Counted from the first letter of the stretch, positions 35,970 to 45,061 are shown. The stretch is DNA of 64,000 bases from Methylobacterium sp. J-070 (GCF_022829385.1 NZ_JAKSXX010000122.1:1-64000); one strand, 5' to 3'. Notes: generated by a model not told the origin, from the sequence alone. A program made the numbers and translations.

Positions 35970-36182
35970 ATGTCGCCCGCTCCAAAACCCGCCTCGCCCT
36001 GCACCAAAGTGTGCGTGCTCGACGCCGCGACCGGCCTGTGCTGCGGCTGCGGGCGGACCCGCGACGAGATCGCCGCCTGGGGGGCGCTGTCGGACGCGCA
36101 GCGCCGCACCATCATGTCCGGTCTCGAAGCGCGGATGCGCGCGGCCCATATGACACCGCTCGAAGCCCCGTTGCCGACATGA
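35970..36182 (+). CDS. DUF1289-family Cys-rich protein
   Basis: A 70-residue protein with the DUF1289 pattern SPCTKVCVLDAATGLCCGCGRTRDEIAAWGALSDAQRR: four or five cysteines arranged as a small metal- or Fe-S-type knuckle followed by a W-x-x-L/M-S helix. The role is unknown; many genomes carry it beside membrane or cofactor enzymes. AAGG lies 7 nt before the ATG at 35970. Its stop overlaps the start of the aspartic protease gene as ATGA, so the two are co-translated. Confidence 0.85.
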   Translation: MSPAPKPASPCTKVCVLDAATGLCCGCGRTRDEIAAWGALSDAQRRTIMSGLEARMRAAHMTPLEAPLPT

Positions 36183-36871
36183 TCTATCTCGGCCTCGCCG
36201 CCCTCGCCCTCGTCCTTGCCGCCCTGATGCTCGGCGACGGCGGCGACAGCATCGGCGGCGTGATCGAGCCCGACCAGCTCGCCAGCCTCGCCTGGACCGG
36301 CACGATCCTGCTCCTGGTGGTGGCCGGGTTCTGGCGGCAGTTCAGGGCCCGGCTCGGTGCCAATCTGCGCGCGCTCCTGGCCTGGGCGCTGATCGGCCTC
36401 GCCCTGGTGATCGGCTACAGCTACCGCGACCGGATCCAGGGTGTCAGCACCCAGGTGCTCGGCGACCTCCGGCCCGGGACCGCCGCCTCCACGGCCGACG
36501 GCGCCGTCACGATCACCCGGCGGGCCGACGGCGACTTCCGGGTCGAGGCCGAGGTCAACGGCCGGGTGCAGCCCTTCCTGTTCGACACCGGGGCGAGCAG
36601 CGTCGTGCTGACCGCCGAGAATGCCGCGTCCCTCGGCCTCGCGCCGGCGGCCTCGGAGTTCACGGCGCGCGTCTCGACCGCCAACGGCATCACCTACGCG
36701 GCGCCGATCCAGCTCGACACCCTCAGCGTCGGCACGATCACCGAGCGGCGGGTGAACGCCATGGTGGCCAAGCCCGGTGCGCTCTCCGCCAACCTCCTCG
36801 GCCAGAGTTTCCTGACGCGCCTCTCGGGCTACGAGGTCCGCGGCGACCGCCTGATCCTGCGGCGCCCGTGA
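36179..36871 (+). CDS. membrane-anchored retropepsin-like aspartic protease (TIGR02281 type)
   Basis: 230 residues: three hydrophobic N-terminal helices (IYLGLAALALVLAALML; SLAWTGTILLLVVAGFW; LLAWALIGLALVIGYSY), then a periplasm-facing clan AA protease domain. The active Asp is in FLFDTGASSVVLTAENAASLGL, preceded by EAEVNGRVQPF, and the flap/second-half motif is NAMVAKPGALSANLLGQSFLTRL. Such proteins need to dimerise to be active. The substrate is unknown. It is coupled to the DUF1289 gene and converges on dusA. Confidence 0.88.
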   Translation: MIYLGLAALALVLAALMLGDGGDSIGGVIEPDQLASLAWTGTILLLVVAGFWRQFRARLGANLRALLAWALIGLALVIGYSYRDRIQGVSTQVLGDLRPGTAASTADGAVTITRRADGDFRVEAEVNGRVQPFLFDTGASSVVLTAENAASLGLAPAASEFTARVSTANGITYAAPIQLDTLSVGTITERRVNAMVAKPGALSANLLGQSFLTRLSGYEVRGDRLILRRP

Positions 36872-36883
36872 CCGTCCCGGGCC

Positions 36884-37903
36884 TCAGGCGGCCCGAGCCT
36901 CCGGGGCTTCGCGGGAGACCAGGGCAACGGCCTCCCGCAGGGTCGCGAGGCCGGCCTCGGGCCGCACGCCGTGGGTCGAGAGGTGGCGGCGATAGGCCCG
37001 CGCCCCGGGCCGGCCGTTGAACAGGCCGAGCATGTGCCGGGTCGCCCCGTGCAGGCGCTCGCCCTCGGCCAGGATCTGCGCCAGGTAGGGCTCGAAGGCC
37101 TCCACGGCCGCGAAGGCGTCGGCCGCCGGCGCCGCCACGCCGAACAGCGCGGGATCGACGTCCAGCAGCAGGGCCGGCTCGGCGTAGGCGGCGCGGCCGA
37201 CCATGACGCCGTCGACCTCGGCGAGCCGCGCCCGCACGGTGTCGAGATCGCGCAGGCCGCCGTTGACCGAGACCGGCAATCCGGGATGCCGGCGCTTCAG
37301 CCGCGCCGCCCGGCCGTAATCCAGGGGCGGCACGTCGCGGTTCTCCTTGGGCGAGAGGCCCTGCAGCCAGGCCTTGCGGGCGTGGACGATCACGCCGTCG
37401 ACGCCCGCCGCCGCCACCGCGTCGGCGAGGGCGTCCAGCGCGGCCTCGGGGTCCTGATCGTCGACCCCGATCCGGCACTTCACCGTCACCGGCACGCGGA
37501 CCGCCGCCTTCATGGCCGCCACGCAATCGCCCACGAGGACGGGCTCGCGCATCAGGCAGGCGCCGAAGCGCCCCTCCTGCACCCGGTCCGACGGGCAGCC
37601 GACATTGAGGTTGACCTCGTCGTAGCCGAACGCAACGGCGATCCGCGCGGCCTGCGCGAGCTCCGCCGGGTCCGACCCGCCGAGTTGGACCGCCGCCGGG
37701 TGCTCGGCCGCCGAGAAGCCGAGCAGGCGCTCGCGCGGCCCGTGCAGCACCGCGCCGGTGGTCACCATCTCGGTGTAGAGCCGCGCGCGGCGCGACAGGG
37801 TGCGGTGGAAGGCCCGGCAATGGCGGTCCGTCCAGTCCATCATCGGGGCGACGGAAAAGCGCCATCCTTCGAGATTTCTGGGTTCTTCCGGTCCGTCAAT
37901 CAC
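36884..37903 (-). CDS. dusA: tRNA dihydrouridine(20/20a) synthase
   Basis: An FMN enzyme reducing uridines in the tRNA D-loop. Blocks: FSVAPMMDWTDRHCRAFHR at the N-terminus, YTEMVTTGAVLHG, VQLGGSDPAELAQAARIA, GYDEVNLNVGCPSDRVQEGRFGACLM with the catalytic Cys, VTVKCRIGVDDQD and HARKAWLQGLSPKENRDVPPLDYG. The GTG at 37903 gives 339 residues, the usual size; an ATG at 37951 would add 16 odd residues. The 5' end lies directly against an integrase gene. dusA 5' ends are a known target for a family of tyrosine integrases, so its start and promoter may have been rebuilt by the insertion. Confidence 0.95.
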   Translation of the reverse strand: MIDGPEEPRNLEGWRFSVAPMMDWTDRHCRAFHRTLSRRARLYTEMVTTGAVLHGPRERLLGFSAAEHPAAVQLGGSDPAELAQAARIAVAFGYDEVNLNVGCPSDRVQEGRFGACLMREPVLVGDCVAAMKAAVRVPVTVKCRIGVDDQDPEAALDALADAVAAAGVDGVIVHARKAWLQGLSPKENRDVPPLDYGRAARLKRRHPGLPVSVNGGLRDLDTVRARLAEVDGVMVGRAAYAEPALLLDVDPALFGVAAPAADAFAAVEAFEPYLAQILAEGERLHGATRHMLGLFNGRPGARAYRRHLSTHGVRPEAGLATLREAVALVSREAPEARAA

Positions 37904-37918
37904 TTGCCGTCGCTCTCG

Positions 37919-38010
37919 TGCTGTACCTCGCCGGGCCTCGGCGTGCCTCATCGGGCCTTGGATTGCTCGTTGTACAGCTTTGCTGTACCGGCTCGACCCC
38001 GTGCTGTACC
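37919..38010. repeat. cluster of TGCTGTACC repeats between dusA and integrase
   Basis: TGCTGTACC occurs at 37919, 37981 and 38002, and the inverted core GTACAGC at 37972. The last two form a near palindrome GTACAGCTTTGCTGTAC. Spacing and location at the attachment junction suggest recombinase/excisionase arm sites or an operator for the integrase gene. Confidence 0.6.
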
Positions 38011-38025
38011 CCCGCGGGGCGCGCG

Positions 38026-39098
38026 ATGGGGACCATCGTCGAGCGCGCGGGGAAGAACGGGACGACGGGGTATCACGCCCAGATCGTCGTCAAAAGAGAC
38101 GGCAAGGTCCACCGGGAGACCTGGACCTTCGACCGGCGCGCGGCGGCCGCGGCCTGGATCAGGAAGCGTGAGACGGAACTCGACGCGCCCGGTGCCCATG
38201 ACCAGGCGAAGGTCGAGGATCCGACGCTCGGTGCGGCGATCGACCGCTACGTCGCCGAATCACGCAAGAGCATCGGCCGGACCAAGGCCCAGGTGCTGCA
38301 GGCCATCAAGGGCTATCCGCTGGCCGCCCTGCCCTGCTCCGCGGTGACGGGCGCCGAGATCACCGCCTTCATCACCGCGCTGGGCAAGGGCGCGATCCGT
38401 CGACGGTCGGGAATTACCTGTCGCACCTGTCGGCCGTCATGACGAGCGCCCGTCGTGGCTGGGGCTGGCCGCTCGATCCGGAGGCACTGAAGGATGCCGC
38501 GTTCGTCGCGCGGCGCATGGGCCTGGTCGGCAAGTCGAAGCGCCGCAAGCGGCTGCCGACGCTCGACGAGCTCGACCGGCTGATGACGCATTTCGGCGCG
38601 GTGCGGAGCCGCCGGCCGTCGTCCCTGCCGATGCAGCGGATCGTCGCCTTCGCGCTGTACTCGACGCGCCGCCAGGAGGAGATCGTCCGCATCACCTGGG
38701 CCGACCTCGACTGGCCCCACAGCCGCGTCCTGGTGCGCGACATGAAGAACCGGGGCGACAAGATCGGCAACGACGTGTGGTGCGAGCTGCCGCCGGAGGC
38801 GCTGGCGATCATCGCGGCTGTGCCGCGCCGCGAGGCGCGCATCTTCCCCTACACCACAGATGCGATCTCGGCGGCCTTCACCCGGGCCTGCGCGTTCCTC
38901 CGGATCGCGGATCTCCACTTCCACGATCTCCGGCATTGCGGCGTGACCCGCCTGTTCGAGATGGGCCGGACCGTGCCGCTCGCCGCCTCTGTGAGCGGGC
39001 ACCGCTCCTGGCAGAGCCTGCAGCGCTACACCCCCATCCGGCAGACCGGCGATCGATTGGTCAATTGGACGTGGCTCACCGTGGCGACGAAGCCGTAG
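38026..39098 (+). pseudogene. tyrosine recombinase (dusA-type island integrase), frameshifted
   Basis: From ATG 38026 the first frame runs MGTIVERAGKNGTTGYHAQI through a SAM-like core domain to ITALGKG. The expected continuation RDPSTVGNYLSHLSAVMTSAR lies in another frame, so one base is missing near 38389-38393. The second frame carries the catalytic domain to 39098: Arg in STRRQEEIVRITWADL, HDLRHCGVTRLFEMG, GHRSWQSL and the nucleophile in QRYTPI. Apart from the shift everything is present, so the decay is recent, or the shift is a sequence error. It belongs with integrases using dusA as target. Confidence 0.9.
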
Positions 39099-39294
39099 TG
39101 CGGCTGCTTGCGACCCACGCCGGTCATAAAGACAGCCGCAAGTGCTTCTCGAAAGCTGTCATTCGTTAGCCCATCTCGTCCGAGCAGGTGCACTGGCAGG
39201 GCGAAAGCCGCGCACCGAATCACACCGCCGTTCGCGCCGAAACCCCAGACGATTCAGACTGGTCGGTTCCCGCTTTAGGGCCGCCCGCGTCTCG

Positions 39295-39993
39295 TCATAA
39301 AGTGGCGCCGGGTTCAGGAAGCGGCGCTACGTCGTCGGAATTATTCCTCGTTGATGCCGACCTGCGCACGAAGATCGCCCAAAGCGCGAAAAGAGCCATA
39401 CCGCCGCCGAGGAGCGGAAGGCCATAAACGAGCGCAGGCGTCCCAAAGCGCGGCAGCAGTTCGATCCCGTCCGTACAAGGGGATTGTCCGGCTCCTTCCC
39501 GGCGCAGCCTCATCTGATTCCCGGAGGCCGATTGCGGTGGCGCCAGCAGCGTCGTCTCAGAGCCCTTGTAAAAATGCGCGGTGTTCAGTTCGCAGATGTC
39601 GCCCGTCTCGGCGACCTCGATAGACCTGCCGATGCCCATCGCGGGTAAAGCGAGGAAAAGCAATAGCACGATCGCCTGGTAAAGGCTGCCGTCCCAAGTC
39701 CCGGTCCGAAGGCCCTCCAGCCAAACGACCGGCACCCGCTCGTGCCACCGATCTCCATGCCTCAACGCGTGCAACACGAGCGCGAACGATGCGACGAAGA
39801 GTAACCCAGCTCCAACGACCGCGGCGAAGAACCCGATTGCGGGCCGGTTAGCCGCAGCGTCACTAGCCGCGTCCCCGACCAGCTTACCGAGGAACGAAGA
39901 CCCACCTTGGATCGACACGACACTTGCGAGTACAAACAGAATTCCGGTGATTGACGCCCATTGCCAGATGCGAGTGAGATGCTCTTTGCTCAT
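39295..39993 (-). CDS. island membrane protein, unknown
   Basis: 232 residues with four hydrophobic spans (about 14-30, 52-77, 104-122, 186-210), the last being LVYGLPLLGGGMALFALWAIF. A soluble loop between spans 3 and 4 contains two cysteines (GDICELNTAHFYKG and GQSPCTDGIELL) that could form a periplasmic disulfide. Codon use is less GC-biased than the flanking chromosome. No family was recognised. It is the first intact gene after the integrase, in opposite orientation. Confidence 0.6.
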   Translation of the reverse strand: MSKEHLTRIWQWASITGILFVLASVVSIQGGSSFLGKLVGDAASDAAANRPAIGFFAAVVGAGLLFVASFALVLHALRHGDRWHERVPVVWLEGLRTGTWDGSLYQAIVLLLFLALPAMGIGRSIEVAETGDICELNTAHFYKGSETTLLAPPQSASGNQMRLRREGAGQSPCTDGIELLPRFGTPALVYGLPLLGGGMALFALWAIFVRRSASTRNNSDDVAPLPEPGATL

Positions 39994-40044
39994 TCAACCC
40001 TGAAGGTCCCGAAATATTCTATATCGATAGATTCTGTATGCCAA

Positions 40045-40497
40045 TTATCGCTTACAGGCCTGATTCAGGCCTTTCTGGAGGGCTTCACCGGCTTTTCCGT
40101 TGGCGCCGAATGCTTTAAGTAAGCCCTTCGTAATTTCTCCGGAAGCCTGGACGCGCACGTCCTTACTTTGACAATCTGCACCGCTCACGTCGGCATCGAC
40201 TGAAACGTTCTCAGAGACGCTGGCTGGGATTAACGCCCGATCACTTGTATGACAATTAAGACTCGCATTGACGCGGACGTGCGATGCTGGGCCAGAGGAT
40301 TCGTAGCAGACACTGACCAGCTTATGCCCCTTCTTGTCGAGTCCCGCCTTGCCTAAGATTGAACAGTCTAAATCCTCAATGGCAGGCTTCAAATTGGCAG
40401 TAAGAATACTACCGACCAATGCGTCGCAGGCTTCGCAAGTTGCAGGCATCGTTAAAATGACGGAAGCTGCAAATAACGAATGCTTAAAAACGTTCAT
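40045..40497 (-). CDS. island secreted Cys-rich protein, unknown
   Basis: A 150-residue protein with a clear Sec signal (FKHSLFAASVILTMPATCEA, cleavage probably after CEA). The mature part holds six further cysteines (CDAL, LDCS, SVCYE, LNCH, ADCQ, QACKR), enough for three disulfides, and ends in a helical GLLKAFGANGKAGEALQKGL tail. Base composition is close to 50% GC, far below the surrounding ~70%, which marks it as recently acquired. No domain recognised. Confidence 0.62.
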   Translation of the reverse strand: MNVFKHSLFAASVILTMPATCEACDALVGSILTANLKPAIEDLDCSILGKAGLDKKGHKLVSVCYESSGPASHVRVNASLNCHTSDRALIPASVSENVSVDADVSGADCQSKDVRVQASGEITKGLLKAFGANGKAGEALQKGLNQACKR

Positions 40498-40978
40498 ATT
40501 TATACTTCCTTTCGCACCTTATTTAGATGTACGAACAATATGGCTATCAACGTACAGTTTACACGTCTATTAATCGACATCAAGCCCTGATTTATATGCC
40601 CTGGCCCGCGCGCTGTGCCTCTCGGTCGAGGCGGCCTGCCTGGGCGAGGCGTTTTTTTTGCCGGGGCTGTTAACGTCTTTTACCGACCGCGCAGCCGCCA
40701 CTTCCGCACCCGAGATGCGAGGGATCTTATATGTTCGAGGGAGCGTCGCCGCTCCGAGTATCTGAAACATATCTGCGTCTATGATGACATCTCATGGCAT
40801 TCGTCGACAACGCTACCGCTGATCCATTTCGACCCGGTCACTATCTTAACCAAAGCTGCGCGGAGCACTCTTTGAGAGTTTAGCGGGTTGGACGAGGTCC
40901 GCTTCTAAGCGTCGGCCGCCCAAAAGCGGACCGTCGCAAATCCACCCGAACCGGGCTTAACCACTACTCAGCGCTCAA
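40498..40978. other. AT-rich island gap
   Basis: About 480 bases with no supported gene. It includes the AT-rich probable promoter of the secreted Cys-rich protein (40500-40570), a GCCTGCCTGGGCGAGGC hairpin followed by eight T at about 40640-40661 that resembles a weak intrinsic terminator on the plus strand, and near 40907-40935 a pair GGTCCGCTT / AAAAGCGGACC in inverted order. Confidence 0.5.
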
Positions 40979-42307
40979 TCACGCGTGCGCCACCGGCAGC
41001 TCCCCAACCTGCGTCGTGTAGCGCGGCGTGCGCATCTCGAACTTCGTGCTCCAGTCCCGCCGGCTCACCAGCCCCGCCCGCGCCGGCACCACCGCCCCAC
41101 GGCCCCAGCGCGCGTTGCACGCGTCCATCGCCGCCATCAGCGGGCCAGACCGCTCGCGATCCAGCGCGCCGATCAGCGCCCGCGGGCTGTGCGACAGCGG
41201 CACGAGGTCGTTCGTGACGATCCCGGCCTTCGAGTACCGCCAGGGCCGATCTCCCGGCGCGCGCCAGGTCTTCGCCACCCCGTGCCGGGCCGCCTTGATC
41301 AGCGCCAGCGTGTCCGACGTGTGCTCCGGCAGGCTCACCGTGGTGGACACGGACCGCATCGGCGCGCCCCGGTCGTGCTCGCTCGTGTGGTAGAACACCG
41401 TCACATGGTCAGTGCCCAGCCCCTCCCGCCGCAGCTTCTCGCCGAGCCGCGTCGCGTGGGTGGCCACCGCCTCCTCCAGGGTCGCGCGGTCCTCGATCCG
41501 GGCGGAGAACGAGCGGGTCACCGCGCAGCCCTTCCGTCGGGCCGGCACCAGCTCCAGCGGCAGGCAGGCCAGGCCGCGCAGCTCGTGGACGATCCGCTCG
41601 CCCACCACGGTCAGCCCCTTGCGCACGGGCCGCGGGTCGAGGTCGCGCAGGTCCGCCACGCTCTCGACGCCCATCGCCTGGAGCTTGGCGAGCGAGGCCC
41701 GGCCGATGCCCCAGACCTCGGCGACGTCGATCCGGCACAGCCAGTGCGCGTAGGCGGCCGGATCGGTCAGGTCGCACACCCCCTGCAGCGTCGGAACGCA
41801 CTTGGCGATGTGGTTGGCGAGCTTGGCCAGCGTCTTGGTCGGGCCGATGCCCACGCAGGTCGGGATCCCCGTCCAGGCCCGCACCGTGGCGCGCAGGTCC
41901 CGGGCGAGCTCGACCCGGAGCGCCGGCGCCACGTCCGAGAGGTTCAAAAAGCTCTCGTCGATCGAGTAGATCTCCACCTGCGGGCTGAACTGCCGGTAGA
42001 CCGCGTTGGTGCGCCCCGACATGTCGCCGTAGAGGGTGTAGTTCGACGAGAACACCCGCACGCCCCGGGCCCGGCACAGGTCGCGGATCTTGAAGTAGGG
42101 GTCGCCCATCCGGATGCCGAGCGCCTTGGCCTCGGCGGTCCGGGCGATGGCGCAGCCGTCGTTGTTCGACAGCACGATCACCGGCACGGCGGCGAGCCTG
42201 GGGTCGAACACGCGCTCGCACGAACAGTAGAAGCTGTTGCCGTCGATCAGCGCCACGGCGCGGCCGCCGCCGATGCGGTCGCGCCGGCGGGCCTCCGGCG
42301 CGCTCAC
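40979..42307 (-). CDS. umuC: DNA polymerase V catalytic subunit (UmuC)
   Basis: A 442-residue Y-family polymerase. Catalytic carboxylates are in [16 protein letters not shown] and SIDESFLNL; other blocks are [73 protein letters not shown] and the UmuC-type C-terminus with [38 protein letters not shown]. It performs error-prone translesion synthesis after DNA damage. Its GTG at 42307 overlaps the umuD stop as GTGA. Confidence 0.95.
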   Translation of the reverse strand: MSAPEARRRDRIGGGRAVALIDGNSFYCSCERVFDPRLAAVPVIVLSNNDGCAIARTAEAKALGIRMGDPYFKIRDLCRARGVRVFSSNYTLYGDMSGRTNAVYRQFSPQVEIYSIDESFLNLSDVAPALRVELARDLRATVRAWTGIPTCVGIGPTKTLAKLANHIAKCVPTLQGVCDLTDPAAYAHWLCRIDVAEVWGIGRASLAKLQAMGVESVADLRDLDPRPVRKGLTVVGERIVHELRGLACLPLELVPARRKGCAVTRSFSARIEDRATLEEAVATHATRLGEKLRREGLGTDHVTVFYHTSEHDRGAPMRSVSTTVSLPEHTSDTLALIKAARHGVAKTWRAPGDRPWRYSKAGIVTNDLVPLSHSPRALIGALDRERSGPLMAAMDACNARWGRGAVVPARAGLVSRRDWSTKFEMRTPRYTTQVGELPVAHA

Positions 42308-42756
42308 GACAGCTGTCCGCGGGCGACGTGCCAGCGGATCGAGAAGCGCACCACACCCCAGATCACGCCCTCGCCGAGGTCGTCGACCGCGAAGGCCGGC
42401 AGGTCCGGGTTGCAGAAGGCGAGCCGGGCGACGTTGCCGTCGATCACCAGGCGCTTGCAGCTCATCTGGCCGTCGACCGCCGCGACGACGATGCTGCCGT
42501 GGCCGGCCGTGAGGCTGCGGTCGACGCAGGCGAGGTCGCGGTCGTAGATGCCGGCCCCCTCCATGGACGCGCCGGCGATGCGCCACAGGAAGGTGGCGGG
42601 CGGGTTCGGCACCAGCCAGCGGGGCAGCTCCAGCGCGCCCTCGAGGAAGTCGTCGGCGGGCGACGGGAAGCCGGCGCACAGCGCCTGCCCGATCAGCGGG
42701 ACGCGGACCGCATCCGGGCTGCGGACCAACAGCTCGTCGATGCGGTTGAGGTGCAC
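42304..42756 (-). CDS. umuD: SOS-response peptidase UmuD
   Basis: 150 residues of the LexA/S24 self-cleaving family. The cleavage region reads [20 protein letters not shown], matching the A/C-G site of UmuD; the catalytic Ser is in [14 protein letters not shown] and the Lys in [11 protein letters not shown]. Self-cleavage on RecA filaments gives UmuD', the partner of UmuC. The GTG at 42756 has GGAG about 8 nt upstream. A perfect alphaproteobacterial LexA site lies 20 bases before the start. Confidence 0.95.
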   Translation of the reverse strand: MHLNRIDELLVRSPDAVRVPLIGQALCAGFPSPADDFLEGALELPRWLVPNPPATFLWRIAGASMEGAGIYDRDLACVDRSLTAGHGSIVVAAVDGQMSCKRLVIDGNVARLAFCNPDLPAFAVDDLGEGVIWGVVRFSIRWHVARGQLS

Positions 42757-42775
42757 CCGTCACTCCGTCGTGCTA

Positions 42776-42790
42776 GAACGGATGCAGAAC
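42776..42790 (-). promoter_or_regulatory. LexA/SOS box upstream of umuDC
   Basis: On the coding strand GTTC-TGCATCC-GTTC, an exact match to the alphaproteobacterial LexA consensus GTTC-N7-GTTC, 20 bases before the umuD start. It implies DNA-damage induction of umuDC. Confidence 0.88.
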
Positions 42791-42962
42791 AAATCCTATG
42801 CGGCGCCTCGGTTCAATCCGCGGTCGGGATGTTTCTCCCCGGGCGGTGGACGAATGTGAATAGGGCGGGAAAAGACCAATCCCTATCAGGTTTTAGTAAG
42901 CATGATCGGTTGAGAAGAAATCATTCGGAAGCCGCGTGTCGCGGCGGGCGGGGGAAACGCAG

Positions 42963-43217
42963 ATGGCCATGAAGACGGCGTTCGTGGTGCAGCCGTTCGA
43001 GATCCATCGGAAGCGGCTTCGGCCGGCTCGGCAGGAACCCGCACAGACCGAGAGCGGCGCGCTAAAGAAGGCCGAGAACCTGGCCAAGCGCATGCCCGGC
43101 GCGGCGGCGCTGAAGGTGGTGGCCGACGACGTGACCGGCGAACTGGAGGGCGTGACGATCCTGGGCCAATGGGGCGAGATCCCCGACGACTTCGCCGAGA
43201 GCCTGCAGGGCGGCTAG
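42963..43217 (+). CDS. 84-residue conserved protein, copy B
   Basis: The paralogue of 1200-1454: same length, about 80% identical (FVVQPFEIHRKRLRPARQEPAQ, KRMPGAAALKVVADDVTGELEGVTILGQWGEIPDDFAESLQGG). The ATG at 42963 has a GGGGG run before it. It lies in the island, divergent from umuDC; the LexA site is about 170 bases away and more closely tied to umuD. The function is unknown, and the strong sequence constraint between copies argues for a retained role. Confidence 0.75.
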   Translation: MAMKTAFVVQPFEIHRKRLRPARQEPAQTESGALKKAENLAKRMPGAAALKVVADDVTGELEGVTILGQWGEIPDDFAESLQGG

Positions 43218-43346
43218 GACCCCGCGCGAAATCGGTTTGGGTGTGGCGGCGCGTCAGATCAGGCCGCCGCCCGGCCCACCCGTGAGCGATCGGCCGGCCC
43301 GGGAGACGAGCTTCGCGAAGGCCAGCGTGGTTGCCCGGAGTTCAGG

Positions 43347-44471
43347 CTAGCGCGCCGAGAGTGGCTGGGGATGATCCGGTGAACTGGCTTCTACCCTTTC
43401 CCTGTTTTGCTCGAGGGCTCTCACCAGACGCCGGCCGAGCCGAACGCAGGGCCGCTCTATCCAGCGGTGTACTGGAGCGGCAAAGGCAATCGTTATGATC
43501 ATCGCGGCTGCAATCATGAGGTGGCCGTGGCCTTCTATCCCCAACGATGGCGCGACCGCGATCACTGCTTCCTGGGCAATGGGACCGAAGAGGTAGAGCC
43601 CGTAGCTGATCGCTCCCAGCCAGGCGAATGTGGGTCCTTCGATCCGGAACCGCGTGGTCAGCAAGACGAAGAGGATCAGAGCTGCCCAATACGTCGAGAT
43701 GTAGAGATACCAATTCTGACCGAAGCCGACGTCGCGTCCATAGGCGAGAACCGAGATGAGCGGCACCGCGAGCGCGATGAGAACCAGAAGGGTAAGGGCG
43801 GCTCGTTTCGCATCGGCCCGTTGCTCAACCCGCCAACGGCGCCAGACAGCACCCCAGAACATGATTGCAAGGGATAGGGGAAGAGCGACCGGCAGAGCTT
43901 TGGCAAGCTGGTAACGCACAACTGCCATGGCGAGGGCAGCCAGGAGCATCGTCGCTGCCGAAATCGCAATGCCGGAAGTCCGCTGAAGAAGGCCAGCTAA
44001 GAACAGGATCACACATAGGGCGTAGAAGATCAGCTCAATCTGCAAAGTCCAGTACAGAAGAATGATGTTTTCTATACCTAAGAATTGCTGGAGCATCGTC
44101 AGATTCGTTAAGATCGTTGCCGTCGATATGATGCGTCCAGGCAATAGGTAGAAGGCAATGACCCCCAAGAGAACCGAGAGCCAGTACGCCGGATAGAGGC
44201 GAAAGAACCGGGTGATTGCAAATTGTCTTATCGGTACGCTGCTGCGCGCATCGAGCGAATACGGAACGACAAATCCGGAAACGGCGAAGAACATGATGAC
44301 CGCAACCTTTCCCAGATCTACGTACTGGGTAAGTGCTACGAATATCCTTTGCTCGACCCCGCTGCCAATCTGGCCGGTCCTCATCAGATACTGGGCAAAG
44401 TGGTAATAGATCACCCCAAGCGCGGCAAGGCCGCGGATGGTATCGATATAGCCGAGCCGCGCGCCTCGCAT
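43347..44471 (-). CDS. acyltransferase 3-family membrane protein
   Basis: A 374-residue protein with about ten membrane helices. The N-terminus RLGYIDTIRGLAALGVIYYHFAQYL has the family R-G-l-A-a-l-x-V-x-x-x-H motif, followed by FFAVSGFVVPYSL, ITRFFRLYPAYWLSVLLG and a C-terminal GAISYGLYLFGPIAQ and RWIERPCVRLGRRL. These enzymes O-acylate surface polysaccharides or lipids. Codon use is visibly AT-richer than the core genes, in line with the island setting. No polysaccharide genes adjoin it, so the acceptor is unknown. Confidence 0.9.
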   Translation of the reverse strand: MRGARLGYIDTIRGLAALGVIYYHFAQYLMRTGQIGSGVEQRIFVALTQYVDLGKVAVIMFFAVSGFVVPYSLDARSSVPIRQFAITRFFRLYPAYWLSVLLGVIAFYLLPGRIISTATILTNLTMLQQFLGIENIILLYWTLQIELIFYALCVILFLAGLLQRTSGIAISAATMLLAALAMAVVRYQLAKALPVALPLSLAIMFWGAVWRRWRVEQRADAKRAALTLLVLIALAVPLISVLAYGRDVGFGQNWYLYISTYWAALILFVLLTTRFRIEGPTFAWLGAISYGLYLFGPIAQEAVIAVAPSLGIEGHGHLMIAAAMIITIAFAAPVHRWIERPCVRLGRRLVRALEQNRERVEASSPDHPQPLSAR

Positions 44472-44876
44472 CGCCTTATCCGTACATTGGCAGGATCACG
44501 ATGCGAGCCTTGCTCGAGATCGGCCCTAGGCTAAAACGCCTTGTCTTGCCTGATCTTTGCACATGGTCTCGGCTCGCGGGCAAAATCCTATCTGAAAGGT
44601 TAAGGCGCTCGATCTCGTCGCGCCATCAGGCGACGGCGGGCAGGAGGTCGGCGCATGCGGGGCTGATAGACAGGCCGGCCGCGGTCGAACCGGACCCATA
44701 ACGAGCCGTTGGCTCGGCCCCGCCCCGATCTGCTCACGGGGCGGGGGAGCGTCCGATCTCACCAGCGTGAGCCGAGCCGATACGCAACGCGGCTCGGGAT
44801 GCAGGATGCGGGAGCGCGGTTAGCGGGCGGTGCCGCCGCCGGGCGGCGGGCGTCCCGGGTCGGGACCGCGCACGAA

Positions 44877-44908
44877 AAGCCCGCCGCGGCGCTGGGCCGG
44901 GCGGGCTT
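44877..44908. terminator. strong hairpin 1 (possible terminator or RNA element)
   Basis: AAGCCCGCC and GGCGGGCTT form a perfect 9-bp stem around a 14-nt loop, preceded by further A residues. A T tract is short, so terminator function is uncertain. Confidence 0.45.
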
Positions 44909-44976
44909 CCCCGGATCCAGGCCCCAGGGGGAGAGCCCGGATCCGCCGAGATCGTAGATCGGTGGCGGGCGAAGAA

Positions 44977-45007
44977 CAGCCCCGCGCGGCGGCGGCCGGC
45001 GGGGCTG
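44977..45007. terminator. strong hairpin 2 (possible terminator or RNA element)
   Basis: CAGCCCCGC and GCGGGGCTG form a perfect 9-bp stem around a 13-nt loop of related sequence (GCGGCGGCGGCCG versus GCGGCGCTGGGCCG in hairpin 1). It ends 54 bases beyond the stop of the small secreted protein gene on the minus strand. Confidence 0.45.
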
Positions 45008-45061
45008 AACCGGCCGGCCTTGCAATGCTGCAAAGACGCGCGGGCGGAGCGGCGGTCCCGG

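Larger units (their letters stand above)
44472..45061. other. gap with paired strong hairpins
   Basis: About 590 bases without a supported gene. The acyltransferase promoter should be in the AT-richer start (44472-44620). The second half is very GC-rich and holds two similar long hairpins (annotated separately), so a small RNA or terminators are possible. Confidence 0.45.
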
